From an uncultured Sphingorhabdus sp. (GTDB lineage Bacteria > Pseudomonadota > Alphaproteobacteria > Sphingomonadales > Sphingomonadaceae), in the NCBI GenBank assembly GCA_947501885.1, contig CANMXN010000002.1, positions 248,001 through 312,000 of the forward strand: 64,000 nucleotides of DNA, read 5' to 3'. Below are positions 36,772-46,035 of this stretch, in pieces. The translations under genes were made by a program, and so were the position numbers. The first letter of the stretch is position 1, and every line of letters starts with the position of its first letter. The notes under the pieces were generated by a model. The model was not told the origin of the DNA and searched no databases. It saw nothing but the letters and a program-made list of their open reading frames with translations.

Positions 36772-37923
36772 ATGCCAGTGAAGGATGCAAAATCTAGAGC
36801 ATTTGCTGCTTATGTTGAAGAATATGGTGAAAAACCTGAATATTTGGTCCGTGCACCAGGCCGCGTTAACATAATTGGCGAACATACTGATTATAATGAC
36901 GGTTTTGTGCTTCCTTGCGCGATAGACCGAGATACAGTCGTTGCCATCGGTCCATCACAAGATAATAATATCAAAAGCTTATCCTGTGATTTTGATGCAA
37001 AGGATGAATTTAATCCAAATCAGATCAATCCATCCTCCCAAGAATGGGCGCAATATATTCGTGCTATGGCCAAACATCTCAGTCTAGAAGGACATCAGAT
37101 AAAAGCTGCTCAGCTATCACTGGCAGGCGATGTGCCTCTCGGTTCGGGTCTCTCATCATCGGCATCACTCGAAATTTCTGTTGGTTTGGCATTATTGAAA
37201 CAAGCGGATATAGAGATTGACCCCACGCAATTGGCACAGATCGCGCAAAAAGCCGAAAATCAATTTGTCGGTTGTTCTTGCGGAATCATGGACCAATTAA
37301 TCTCAGCTAAAGCTCAAAAAGACCATGCCTTGCTGATTGACTGTCGCTCGCTCGATACTAGTGCAATTTCTATTCCCACCGATGTTGCCATTGTGATTGT
37401 TAATAGCGGCATTACCCATAGCAATACGGGCGGTGAATATAATGAAAGACGAGCGCAATGCGAGCAAGCCGCACAGCATTATGGCGTTAGGGCGCTACGC
37501 GATATCAATATGGAAATATTAGATTCACAACGCACTAATTTAGAAGATATGGCATACCGCCGAGCACGGCATGTTGTAAGCGAGAATGAGCGCACATTAT
37601 CCGCGGCAAAGGCTCTAAAAGATAATGATCTACAAAAATTGGGTGCGTTAATGCGCGCATCGCATGCTTCAATGCGCAATGATTTTGAAATCACTCTACC
37701 CGCTATTGATAGTTTAAGCGATATGATGAACGATATTATTGGCAATAATGGCGGCGCACGCATGACAGGTGGCGGGTTTGGCGGTTGTGTTGTTGGTATC
37801 ACGACTACTAACAAAGCCGACAATCTTATAGAGCATATTACTGCTAAATATAGAACGCCTCTTGATAAAACACCCGCAATATTCAAATGCAAAGCATGGT
37901 ATGGAGCCAATATTATAAATTGA
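36772..37923 (+). CDS. galK: Galactokinase
   Basis: A 383-residue GHMP kinase that phosphorylates galactose at C1. Signature APGRVNIIGEHTDYNDGFVL sits near residues 26-45; the ATP loop is PLGSGLSSSASLE and the third motif GGFGGCVVGI is near the C-terminus. AGAGGAAAT precedes the ATG. It is the second gene of galT-galK. Length is usual. Confidence 0.97.
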   Translation: MPVKDAKSRAFAAYVEEYGEKPEYLVRAPGRVNIIGEHTDYNDGFVLPCAIDRDTVVAIGPSQDNNIKSLSCDFDAKDEFNPNQINPSSQEWAQYIRAMAKHLSLEGHQIKAAQLSLAGDVPLGSGLSSSASLEISVGLALLKQADIEIDPTQLAQIAQKAENQFVGCSCGIMDQLISAKAQKDHALLIDCRSLDTSAISIPTDVAIVIVNSGITHSNTGGEYNERRAQCEQAAQHYGVRALRDINMEILDSQRTNLEDMAYRRARHVVSENERTLSAAKALKDNDLQKLGALMRASHASMRNDFEITLPAIDSLSDMMNDIIGNNGGARMTGGGFGGCVVGITTTNKADNLIEHITAKYRTPLDKTPAIFKCKAWYGANIIN

Positions 37924-38169
37924 TCACAAAATTGCAGAGTAAATTATAAAAAACCATATTTATGACAAAATATAATTTTACGTTACGTAAATATGGCAAT
38001 TACGCATTATAACAATAATTTTATAGTTGCAGATGTGCATCATAAGGCAAGGAAACTATGTGCCGATCATATAATAATGCTTGAATAATATTATGATACT
38101 GGCAACCTGCTAACATTACCCCGGGGACTGAGGCATAATAATGCCCATTAATTATGGAGAGTTAGGGAA

Positions 38170-40770
38170 ATGAAATTACAAAATACGATTATTAAATCAC
38201 TGCTAATGTCGAGCATTAGCGTTACATCACTAGGCTATGCATCCACTGCTATTGCGCAAGACGCAGCTGTTGAGGAAGAGGAAGAAGATGATAGCAATAT
38301 TATCATTGTTACAGCCTCTAAACGCGAAACCACATTGCAAGAGCTGCCCGTATCGGTATCTGTTACTAGCGCTGATACGATTGAACAGGCACAGATTCGC
38401 GACTTACTAGACCTCCAAACAGTCGCACCTTCATTAACAGTTAGCCAAAACCAATCATCATCCAATGCAACATTCATCATTCGCGGCTTTGGTAATGGCG
38501 CCAATAATGTTGGTATTGAGCCTTCCGTTGGTGTGTTTATTGATGGTGTGTTTCGTTCACGCTCTGCTGGTCAAATTGGCGATCTTGCTAATGTTGCTCG
38601 CGTCGAGGTCCTTCGTGGTCCGCAATCAACATTGTTCGGTAAAAATGCATCTGCTGGTGTGATTAGCGTTGTAACGCGCGAGCCACAATATGAATTTGGC
38701 GGTAATATCTCTGCTACTTATGGTAATTTCAACCAAGTAGTTATTAAAGGCGATGTTACTGGCCCTATTGGCGAAAACGTCGCATTCTCTGTAGATGGTA
38801 GCTATAATCGCCGCGATGGTTTCTTTGATATTGTCAACCTAGGCGAAGAAATTAATAACCGTGATCGATATAGCATTCGAGGTCAGCTATTAGCAGAACC
38901 AAGTGATAGTCTGAAGTTTCGTCTGATTGGCGACTTCTCACGCATTGATGAATCTTGCTGCTTTGCAGGCAATATAGTTGCAGGTCCTTCCGTCGCTGCT
39001 ATTAATGCAGTTGGCGGTGCTATCAGTCCTGAAAATGTATTCAGCGGAGAAACATTCCTCAATATTGAGCCTATCAACGAAATTGAGAGTTATGGTGTAT
39101 CTTTACAAACGGATTGGTCCACTGGTCCTTTAACCGTTACAAATATCAGCTCCTATCGCCGTCTAACCGTATTTGAACAAAATGACGTCGATTTTTCTAG
39201 CGCTGATATTGTCAATGACATAGCCGATCAAACGATCGAAACATTTACAACAGAATTTCGCATAGCATCAGATTTTGATGGTCCTTTTAATTTCTTATTG
39301 GGCGGTTTCTATTTTAACGAAGATATTAACGAAGAAAGTCAGCTAATAACAGGTACAGATACACGTTCATTTTTCAGCTTATTAGCAGGCGGCGGTCTTG
39401 CAGGAACTCCTGGTGATATCTTTAGTGGAGTTGAAGGCGCTCTGGGACTTACCCCCAACAGTATCTTTAGTCCTGGACTATTAACTGATGAGAGTTTCAC
39501 ATTTGGCAATGAAGCTTTTTCAATTTTTGGTAATTTAGATTTTGAGGTTACAGATCGCCTTACTCTATCTGCAGGCTTCAACTATACCGATGATAGCAAG
39601 GACTTTTCGATCAATTTTACCGCTCTTGATCCATTAGCCAATGTCAACTTAGTTGATGCCGTCATTGTTGGACAAATCGCGGCGGCCACAATGACCCCTC
39701 CAGGACAAATTGATGCAGCCGCAATCGGCGCTTTTGCAGCAGCAAATCCAGCAGCTTTTGGGGCAATCACAGCAGCAGCAACAGATCCTGCACAGAACCC
39801 ACTTCTCGGGTTATCAGCATTTCAGTTCCAACCACCATTTTTGAATATTCCAAACTCGGTTGAAGATGGACGTACAAGTGACGATGATCTGTCATACACA
39901 CTGCGTGCTACTTATGAAATAACGGACGATATAAATATCTATTTCACCTATGCGACTGGATTTAAAGCATCATCGGTAAACTTATCGCGCGATTCACGTC
40001 CAACCCCAGCTGACTTTACTCCAGGTCCTGGTGGAAGTACGATCTTAGCACCTCCATCAAATATTCTCAACGCAGGCCTTGCTGTGCCTAACCTCTCGAC
40101 AGGTGGGCGCGTTGCAGGACGTGAAGATGCCGAAGTATTTGAGGCTGGTATAAAAGCACAGTTTGAACGCGTTGGATTTAACTTCGCAATTTTCGACCAA
40201 ACATTGGAAGGTTTCCAAAGCAACATCTTTACAGGTACTGGCTTTGCCCTCTCTAATGCTGGTGAACAATCAACCTTTGGTTTTGAATTTGATACAACGG
40301 TTCGACCTGTTGATCCTCTAGTATTAACTTTTGCAATAACCTATCTTGATCCTCAATTCGATAGCTTCGTAGGATCACCATTAGGCGATCTATCTGGCGA
40401 AGATGTTGGCGGTGTATCACCAATATCTCTCGCTACATCTGCAACCTATACCCATGAGTTCGGCAGTGGAAACGCCTTAATCGCACGCGCTGATTATAAT
40501 CTTGAAAGCGGTGTTAATGTTAATAATGGCTTGCCAACATTTAATGCTGGTTTGGGTAATACGCAATTGTTTCAGCGCGAAGTAAACCTTGTCAATGCAT
40601 CGCTTACATTGCAACTTGCAAGCGGTATTGAAATCAGTGCCTTTGCTCGGAACTTGCTGGATGAAGAATTTATCACCACCAACTTTGACGGTGTTGCACA
40701 AGCAGGCACAGTATCAGGTTATCCGAATGATCCGCGCACCTATGGCGGCACCATTCGTTTTAAGTTCTAA
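38170..40770 (+). CDS. TonB-dependent receptor
   Basis: An 866-residue outer-membrane receptor with signal peptide 1-29 (cut after TAIA), acidic stretch and TonB box NIIIVTASKR. The plug has ELPVSVSVTSADTIEQAQIR, FIIRGFGNGANNVGIEPSVG and VEVLRGPQSTLFGKNASAGV; the barrel ends GGTIRFKF. It belongs to the same subgroup as the receptor gene at 49098-51707. It is followed by a terminator and a BCCT transporter gene. The ligand is unknown. Confidence 0.92.
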   Translation: MKLQNTIIKSLLMSSISVTSLGYASTAIAQDAAVEEEEEDDSNIIIVTASKRETTLQELPVSVSVTSADTIEQAQIRDLLDLQTVAPSLTVSQNQSSSNATFIIRGFGNGANNVGIEPSVGVFIDGVFRSRSAGQIGDLANVARVEVLRGPQSTLFGKNASAGVISVVTREPQYEFGGNISATYGNFNQVVIKGDVTGPIGENVAFSVDGSYNRRDGFFDIVNLGEEINNRDRYSIRGQLLAEPSDSLKFRLIGDFSRIDESCCFAGNIVAGPSVAAINAVGGAISPENVFSGETFLNIEPINEIESYGVSLQTDWSTGPLTVTNISSYRRLTVFEQNDVDFSSADIVNDIADQTIETFTTEFRIASDFDGPFNFLLGGFYFNEDINEESQLITGTDTRSFFSLLAGGGLAGTPGDIFSGVEGALGLTPNSIFSPGLLTDESFTFGNEAFSIFGNLDFEVTDRLTLSAGFNYTDDSKDFSINFTALDPLANVNLVDAVIVGQIAAATMTPPGQIDAAAIGAFAAANPAAFGAITAAATDPAQNPLLGLSAFQFQPPFLNIPNSVEDGRTSDDDLSYTLRATYEITDDINIYFTYATGFKASSVNLSRDSRPTPADFTPGPGGSTILAPPSNILNAGLAVPNLSTGGRVAGREDAEVFEAGIKAQFERVGFNFAIFDQTLEGFQSNIFTGTGFALSNAGEQSTFGFEFDTTVRPVDPLVLTFAITYLDPQFDSFVGSPLGDLSGEDVGGVSPISLATSATYTHEFGSGNALIARADYNLESGVNVNNGLPTFNAGLGNTQLFQREVNLVNASLTLQLASGIEISAFARNLLDEEFITTNFDGVAQAGTVSGYPNDPRTYGGTIRFKF

Positions 40771-40792
40771 ACCTATATTGAATAAAATAATT

Positions 40793-40818
40793 AAGGGGGC
40801 TTTCGGGCTCCCTTTTTT
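40793..40818 (+). terminator. Intrinsic terminator after the receptor gene
   Basis: AAGGGGGC-TTTCGG-GCTCCCTT followed by a T run ending at 40818, 22 bp after the stop codon. Confidence 0.88.
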
Positions 40819-40874
40819 GTATCTGACATATATTATTTTCTTCGTAATTGCATAAAAAGCGTTACTATAGGGTG

Positions 40875-42443
40875 ATGAAATCAATCCGCCCCATCGTTTT
40901 TTACATCCCTATCACCATTTTGATATTGTCTGTCATATGGTCATTAATCGATGTTGATGCATTTTTCTCTTATGCCAATACACTCAACACGCAGATATTG
41001 GATAATTTCGGTTCACTCTTCGCTTATGCCGTATTTGGATTTTTCCTAAGCTGTATTTGGATATTTTTCTCGCCCATCGGAAATATAAAAATTGGCGGAA
41101 AAGACGCAATACCTTTACTTTCACACTGGAATTGGTTTGCTATAACATTATGCACCACTATCGCCACAGGAATATTATTCTGGGGCATGGCGGAACCTAT
41201 GTTCCACCTCTATGATAGCGGCGGCAGAGGTCTAGACCCAAACAGTAACGCCGCACGGCAATTTAGCCTCATATCACTATTTATGCACTGGGCGCTATCT
41301 CCATATGCTATTTATACTGTAGCCTCACTGACCTTCGCATTGAGTATCTATAATCTAGGCAAAGGCAGCACACTTGCGGGACCATTATCCGTACTATTTG
41401 GTAAAATACCGCAAATCATCACAGACATATTAGACGCACTCATTCTTTTGTCCTTAGTGTTGGGCATGTCTGCATCTTTGGGAACAGGATTATTGCTCCT
41501 ATCAGGCGGTATTAGCAATTTAACTGGCATAGCAAGTTCACCATTCTTATTAGCTATCATCGCAGGCCTCATCGTCGTTACGGTGCTTATTTCATCAATC
41601 ACAGGACTTACCAAAGGCATCAGAATATTATCAGATATTAATGTGAAATTCTTTTTTGCCCTTTCAATATTCATTTTTATTTTTGGACCATCTTTGGAAA
41701 CTATTAGTGAAGGTACAGCCGCATTGCTTGGCTATGCACAAGAATTCATCCCGCGTTCTTTACTGCTCAACGCAAGCGAAGGCCGTATCTGGGAGAATAG
41801 CTGGATTATATTTTATTGGGCCAATTGGCTAGCATGGGCGCCAGTAACCGCCATGTTTTTGGGCAAGATAGCGCGCGGCTATACCGTGCGGGCCTTCATA
41901 ACAATCAATCTTATAATACCCTCACTTTTCAGTATTGCTTGGATGAGTATTTTGGGCGTTTACGCAATGAATATTAATCGAGATAATGGCAATATTCTCA
42001 AACAAAGCTTAGATAGTAATGGTATTGAATCGGTTGCTTTCACCGCATTAGAATATCTGCCTTTGGGAGCTATTTTAATCATCGCTTTATTGGGTCTCTC
42101 CTTCATATCATACGTCACAGCGGCCGATAGTAATAGCGAGGCCATTCGTATGATTTGCCAAAAAGAGAATGACGGAAATGATCAGAATGACAAACAAACA
42201 AGACGTTTTGCTATTATCATTAAGATTATCTGGATTAGCTTAATTGGCATAGCCTCATGGGTGATGACAAGCTATTCAGGGATTGACGGTGTACGCATGT
42301 TATCGAACCTTGGCGGTTTTCCAGCTTTATTCATCATTATCGCGCTGAATATTATATTACTGAAATTATCATTCAATCCCAAATTACTGCAACAAAATAG
42401 TAATGAAAAAACACACCAATCTCTAAATGAGAATATCCTATAA
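40875..42443 (+). CDS. BCCT-family transporter
   Basis: A 522-residue inner-membrane carrier of the betaine/carnitine/choline family with 12 hydrophobic segments. Family landmarks are GILFWGMAEPMFH, FMHWALSPYAIY, MSASLGTGLLLLSGGI and WLAWAPVTAMFLGKIARGYT, the last matching the conserved region before helix 9. Several of the usual tryptophans and glycines are replaced (HWGxxxW reads HWALSPY), so the substrate may differ from glycine betaine. ATG at 40875 is preferred; a TTG at 40848 is in frame upstream. It follows a receptor gene, which hints at a shared nutrient. Confidence 0.85.
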   Translation: MKSIRPIVFYIPITILILSVIWSLIDVDAFFSYANTLNTQILDNFGSLFAYAVFGFFLSCIWIFFSPIGNIKIGGKDAIPLLSHWNWFAITLCTTIATGILFWGMAEPMFHLYDSGGRGLDPNSNAARQFSLISLFMHWALSPYAIYTVASLTFALSIYNLGKGSTLAGPLSVLFGKIPQIITDILDALILLSLVLGMSASLGTGLLLLSGGISNLTGIASSPFLLAIIAGLIVVTVLISSITGLTKGIRILSDINVKFFFALSIFIFIFGPSLETISEGTAALLGYAQEFIPRSLLLNASEGRIWENSWIIFYWANWLAWAPVTAMFLGKIARGYTVRAFITINLIIPSLFSIAWMSILGVYAMNINRDNGNILKQSLDSNGIESVAFTALEYLPLGAILIIALLGLSFISYVTAADSNSEAIRMICQKENDGNDQNDKQTRRFAIIIKIIWISLIGIASWVMTSYSGIDGVRMLSNLGGFPALFIIIALNIILLKLSFNPKLLQQNSNEKTHQSLNENIL

Positions 42444-42499
42444 GTAGAGACATAAAATATCTATCTTATTATAAAAACCAGTTTTTCTATACGATATAC

Positions 42500-43948
42500 T
42501 CATCCAGTATAGCTGAGTTTCTGTACATTCTGCTCATGCGTATCACGGTCTATATTATAACGTCGAAGTATGAAAAGCATGAACATCCATATTACCAATA
42601 ATGTCGGTGCATATATGAAACCTAAATCAAAGATAACATCATCGGCCACTTCACCTGGGCTTAATTGACGAGGAAATTGAATAACCGCGAGCATGACTGA
42701 GGCCAACATAACACCGCTACCTTGTGAAAATTTACGTGCAAAGGTCATAGCAGCAAATAACACCCCTTCGCTACGCCGCTTGGTGCGCAATTCACTGGCC
42801 TCAACCACATCAGCAACCATCGAGTCACTTAGCGCCAAGAAACAAATGATTAAGGTTAAATCAATGACGGCGAGTATAAAAATAATTGGGAATAATATCG
42901 GATCACCATTATCGGGCATTAAACCCATCAGTCGCAGCGCAACGGGCACAGGGGTCGTGCTAAATGCAATGATACCCATACCTATAGCGGTGCGTTTTTT
43001 ACCCCATTTGCGCGATGCCCAAGGTCCAACAAATAAAGCGAATAGTGCAGAGATAATCACCGAAATTTGTAATAAGGAAACTTGATCGGTGGTAAACTCC
43101 CAAAAGAAAGCATTGATATAATAATTTAATCCAGCCGAGACACCCGTCGCCATCGCCCCCACCAATTTGGTCAAAAATATCACAATAAAATTTTTATCGG
43201 ATAAAGTTTCAAAAATTTCTGAAAATACTCGCTTGATTGTCATCACCGATTTTTCAGGTGCTTTGCGCAAATAGGGTATCATCCTGTGCGTCCCAAGCGC
43301 GCTAATCATGATACAGATAAACATCGCAATCGATGCAAGCAAGCCAAAGCCCTGATACCCCCCTGCATTCATTATACCGCGATCAATAGTGTCGGTTGGC
43401 ACTAAGAAAAAAGCAAGTCCAATAGAGCCTATAACCGTTCCACCTATCCATGCAAAAGATTGCCGGAGTGATAATATCGATGTGCGCTCATCATAATCAT
43501 TGGTCATTTCTGCACTCAAGGCCGCTGATGGTACTTCGTATAATGTTATCAACGTGCGTACTCCAACCGACAATATAACCAGCCATAGAAATAACTCTGC
43601 ATCGCTTAACCCCTCTGGCGGTATCCATAGGAAATAATAGCTAACCGTAATTGGAATGGCCGCGCCATAGATGAAGGGGTGCCGCCTCCCCCATTTGCTG
43701 CGTATATTATCGCTCCAATATCCAACCAAGGGATCGGACAATGCATCAAATAACATGGCGATGAAAAGCGCGAGACCAACATATTGGGCGGGTAAACCCA
43801 AAACTTGCGAATAATAAATGAGGACAAAATAGCTAAAACCACCATCCTTTATCCCATAGGGAATAGAGCCGATACCATAAGCAAATTTATTCAAAAATGG
43901 CAGCTTATAGCCGTCACTATTAGCCTTGATATTTGCCTCTGATTCCAC
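42500..43948 (-). CDS. MFS transporter, GPH-type sugar:cation symporter
   Basis: A 482-residue carrier with 12 predicted helices. FAYGIGSIPYGIKDGGFSYF in the first helix, FDALSDPLVGYWSDNIRSKW and GRRHPF are the GPH (MelB-like) signature; SDSMVADVVEASELRTKRRS in the C-terminal half is also typical. These carriers import glycosides or hexuronides with a cation. The start is GTG at 43948 because upstream ATG is out of frame. It converges on the BCCT gene. The substrate cannot be told; GH36 and receptors nearby favour a glycoside. Confidence 0.88.
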   Translation of the reverse strand: MESEANIKANSDGYKLPFLNKFAYGIGSIPYGIKDGGFSYFVLIYYSQVLGLPAQYVGLALFIAMLFDALSDPLVGYWSDNIRSKWGRRHPFIYGAAIPITVSYYFLWIPPEGLSDAELFLWLVILSVGVRTLITLYEVPSAALSAEMTNDYDERTSILSLRQSFAWIGGTVIGSIGLAFFLVPTDTIDRGIMNAGGYQGFGLLASIAMFICIMISALGTHRMIPYLRKAPEKSVMTIKRVFSEIFETLSDKNFIVIFLTKLVGAMATGVSAGLNYYINAFFWEFTTDQVSLLQISVIISALFALFVGPWASRKWGKKRTAIGMGIIAFSTTPVPVALRLMGLMPDNGDPILFPIIFILAVIDLTLIICFLALSDSMVADVVEASELRTKRRSEGVLFAAMTFARKFSQGSGVMLASVMLAVIQFPRQLSPGEVADDVIFDLGFIYAPTLLVIWMFMLFILRRYNIDRDTHEQNVQKLSYTG

Positions 43949-44052
43949 TGCATTTGGTTCCTATAAAGGCTTGAAAATATTTTTATAATCGCCTTATATG
44001 CACTCCATTGTGGCACAGAATGATGATTAAGCAAGCCTGAAAATAGTGCGGT

Positions 44053-44079
44053 AATGCTGCACAAATGTTGCGCAGCATT
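44053..44079 (-). terminator. Hairpin after the 2OG-oxygenase gene
   Basis: AATGCTGC and GCAGCATT form an 8-bp perfect stem around 11 nt, right at the stop codon of the minus-strand gene. There is no clear T run, so it is only a possible terminator. Confidence 0.4.
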
Positions 44080-45005
44080 TATATCAGATTAATCTCTTTA
44101 AGACGCTCTAATAGATAGTCATGCGCGCTTATCGGATCAGGATAATGATTAATGCCGTTCATCATACAATTTTCCATCGTTTGTATGATAAAATCGGGCC
44201 GAAAGTGAAGAAAATAGGGCATAGAATAGCGCGAGAGCGATGCACGTTCGGGCGATGGATTGACAACACGATGCGTTGTGGAAGGAAGCATATTATTGGT
44301 TAACCGTTGCAGCATATCACCAATATTGACCACCAATTGTCCTTCTTTGGGTTCAACACTCTGCCACTTTCCATTACGATCAAGCAATTCTAATCCTGCT
44401 TCTTGCGCTCCCAATAATAGGGTGATGGTGTTTATATCTTCATGCGCGGCGGCCCGAACAGAATGCGAATTGGCGGGTACTGGTGGATAATGCAGCAACC
44501 TAAGCACAGAATTACCATCGCGCACTGTATCGGCAAAATGGTCCATATCTATGCGTAAATAGAGCGCAATAGCCCGCAATATTCTGGCACCGCACTGGTC
44601 AAAAGCGGCGAATAGCTCAAGAAATGTAGCGCGTAATTCATCCACTTCTTTAGGCCAGATATTGGGCAGCATAAAGTCTTGAAAGCTATGCCCCTCTGGC
44701 AATTCGCGGCCAATGTGCCAAAACTCCTTTAGGTCCACTCTATCGGAGTCTTTGGCCTTTTCAGTGCCAAAAGGCGTGTAACCACGCGCACCGCCATTGT
44801 TTTGGTGATATTGACGCTTAACCTCTTCTGGCAATGCGAAAAACTGACGCGACATTTCTTCGGCGCGTGCAATAAGGCCCGTATCAATGCCATGATGATC
44901 GATAATCGCAAAGCCGGTATTTTGAAAAGATTGACCAAGCTTTTGCGACAGAGTTGGCAGATTATCCCTGTCCAAATCCAGCGATAATGATGATAATCCT
45001 GTCAT
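44079..45005 (-). CDS. 2-oxoglutarate/Fe(II) oxygenase, isopenicillin-N-synthase-like
   Basis: A 308-residue non-heme iron oxygenase. The N-terminal helical part has GFAIIDHHGID and GARGYTPFGTEKAKDS. The jelly-roll carries the iron ligands H and D in AAHEDINTITLLLG and the distal H in PSTTHRVVNP; R and S for the oxoglutarate carboxylate appear as RYSMPYFLH. The family covers many oxidations; the substrate is unknown. It is followed on the same strand, upstream, by a LOG gene 27 bp away, so the two may be co-transcribed. Confidence 0.9.
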   Translation of the reverse strand: MTGLSSLSLDLDRDNLPTLSQKLGQSFQNTGFAIIDHHGIDTGLIARAEEMSRQFFALPEEVKRQYHQNNGGARGYTPFGTEKAKDSDRVDLKEFWHIGRELPEGHSFQDFMLPNIWPKEVDELRATFLELFAAFDQCGARILRAIALYLRIDMDHFADTVRDGNSVLRLLHYPPVPANSHSVRAAAHEDINTITLLLGAQEAGLELLDRNGKWQSVEPKEGQLVVNIGDMLQRLTNNMLPSTTHRVVNPSPERASLSRYSMPYFLHFRPDFIIQTMENCMMNGINHYPDPISAHDYLLERLKEINLI

Positions 45006-45032
45006 TAACCTACCCTATACTGCTCATCAAAT

Positions 45033-45602
45033 TCACCAAATAAGTTGCGATTTTTTATCATCACAAGCCAAAGCCAATTGATCCAATACATCACCAATAT
45101 CATCTGCCTCTATCAGCAATTTACGGCGCTCTTCCGACATAAATTTTTGCTCGGCCACGCCATCCAGAAATAAGCTAAGATGATGCCAATATCCATCGAC
45201 GTCGAGCAATGCAAAAGGCTTATTATGATAACCCAGAGATCGCCAAGTCCAAGCCTCAAACAATTCATCGAGCGTACCGATACCGCCTGGAATAGCGACA
45301 AATGCATCGGTCAATTCAGTCATCTTGGCTTTGCGCTCATGCATATCTTTGACAATGTGCAATTCGGTTAGTCCTTGATGCGCCACTTCATGATCGCGCA
45401 ATGCCTCTGGAATAACGCCATAAACTTGTCCACCTTGACTGAGAAGAGTATCAGCAATCACGCCCATAAGCCCCAATTTACCGCCACCATAAACCAGATC
45501 AATACCGCGCTCTACCATTGCCATACCTAGCTCTTTTGCGCATTGTTCATATTGCGCTTTTGCGCCCATACTAGAGCCGCAATATACCGCCAATCTTTTC
45601 AT
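45033..45602 (-). CDS. LOG family protein (TIGR00730)
   Basis: A 189-residue Rossmann protein with YCGSSMGAK at the start, VYGGGKLGLMG and the catalytic PGGIGTLDELFEAWTW. The family includes cytokinin riboside-monophosphate phosphoribohydrolases; many bacterial members cleave AMP-type nucleotides. Length is standard. It lies in a run of minus-strand genes with the DoxX-like gene 8 bp upstream. Confidence 0.93.
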   Translation of the reverse strand: MKRLAVYCGSSMGAKAQYEQCAKELGMAMVERGIDLVYGGGKLGLMGVIADTLLSQGGQVYGVIPEALRDHEVAHQGLTELHIVKDMHERKAKMTELTDAFVAIPGGIGTLDELFEAWTWRSLGYHNKPFALLDVDGYWHHLSLFLDGVAEQKFMSEERRKLLIEADDIGDVLDQLALACDDKKSQLIW

Positions 45603-45610
45603 GACCGTCC

Positions 45611-46018
45611 TTAAGATTTCATGATAAAGGCATCGCGCTTGGGTTCGCCGCGCACTTTATTGCTGAGTGTATAGCTAATCGGAATAACTGCCAAACCAAC
45701 ATAGGCATGCACAGGATTATCACCTGCCGAGAGATGCGCATAGGTCGCCGCGATCATGTTGATGAAATAGGCGCCATAAGCAATGTCTTTGAGGTTACGA
45801 TAGCGATTAGAAGCAATCACTATTAATGCGCCCAATTTCAGATAGGCCAAGGGATAGACTATATAGGTGGGATAGCCGAATTTCACAAAAAAAGCTGACA
45901 TCCCTTCATGGTATAAATGATAATTTACGATAGCCAGCAGCATGAGCGCGAACATAAGCAAGGTTGCGATCCAATATAATATTTTTTCAATCAGCGTTGC
46001 ACGTTTTGATTCTGCCAT
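45611..46018 (-). CDS. DoxX-like membrane protein
   Basis: A 135-residue protein with four hydrophobic helices (about 12-32, 47-70, 80-97, 103-121). The pattern, including YPLAYLKLGALIVIASNRYR and GAYFINMIAATYAHLSAGD, fits the DoxX-like family seen in many proteobacteria. Function is unknown. It is adjacent to the LOG gene and the M16 peptidase gene with gaps of 8 and 17 bp, so they may share a transcript. Confidence 0.75.
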   Translation of the reverse strand: MAESKRATLIEKILYWIATLLMFALMLLAIVNYHLYHEGMSAFFVKFGYPTYIVYPLAYLKLGALIVIASNRYRNLKDIAYGAYFINMIAATYAHLSAGDNPVHAYVGLAVIPISYTLSNKVRGEPKRDAFIMKS

Positions 46019-46035
46019 TTTAAACCCCTCATCTA

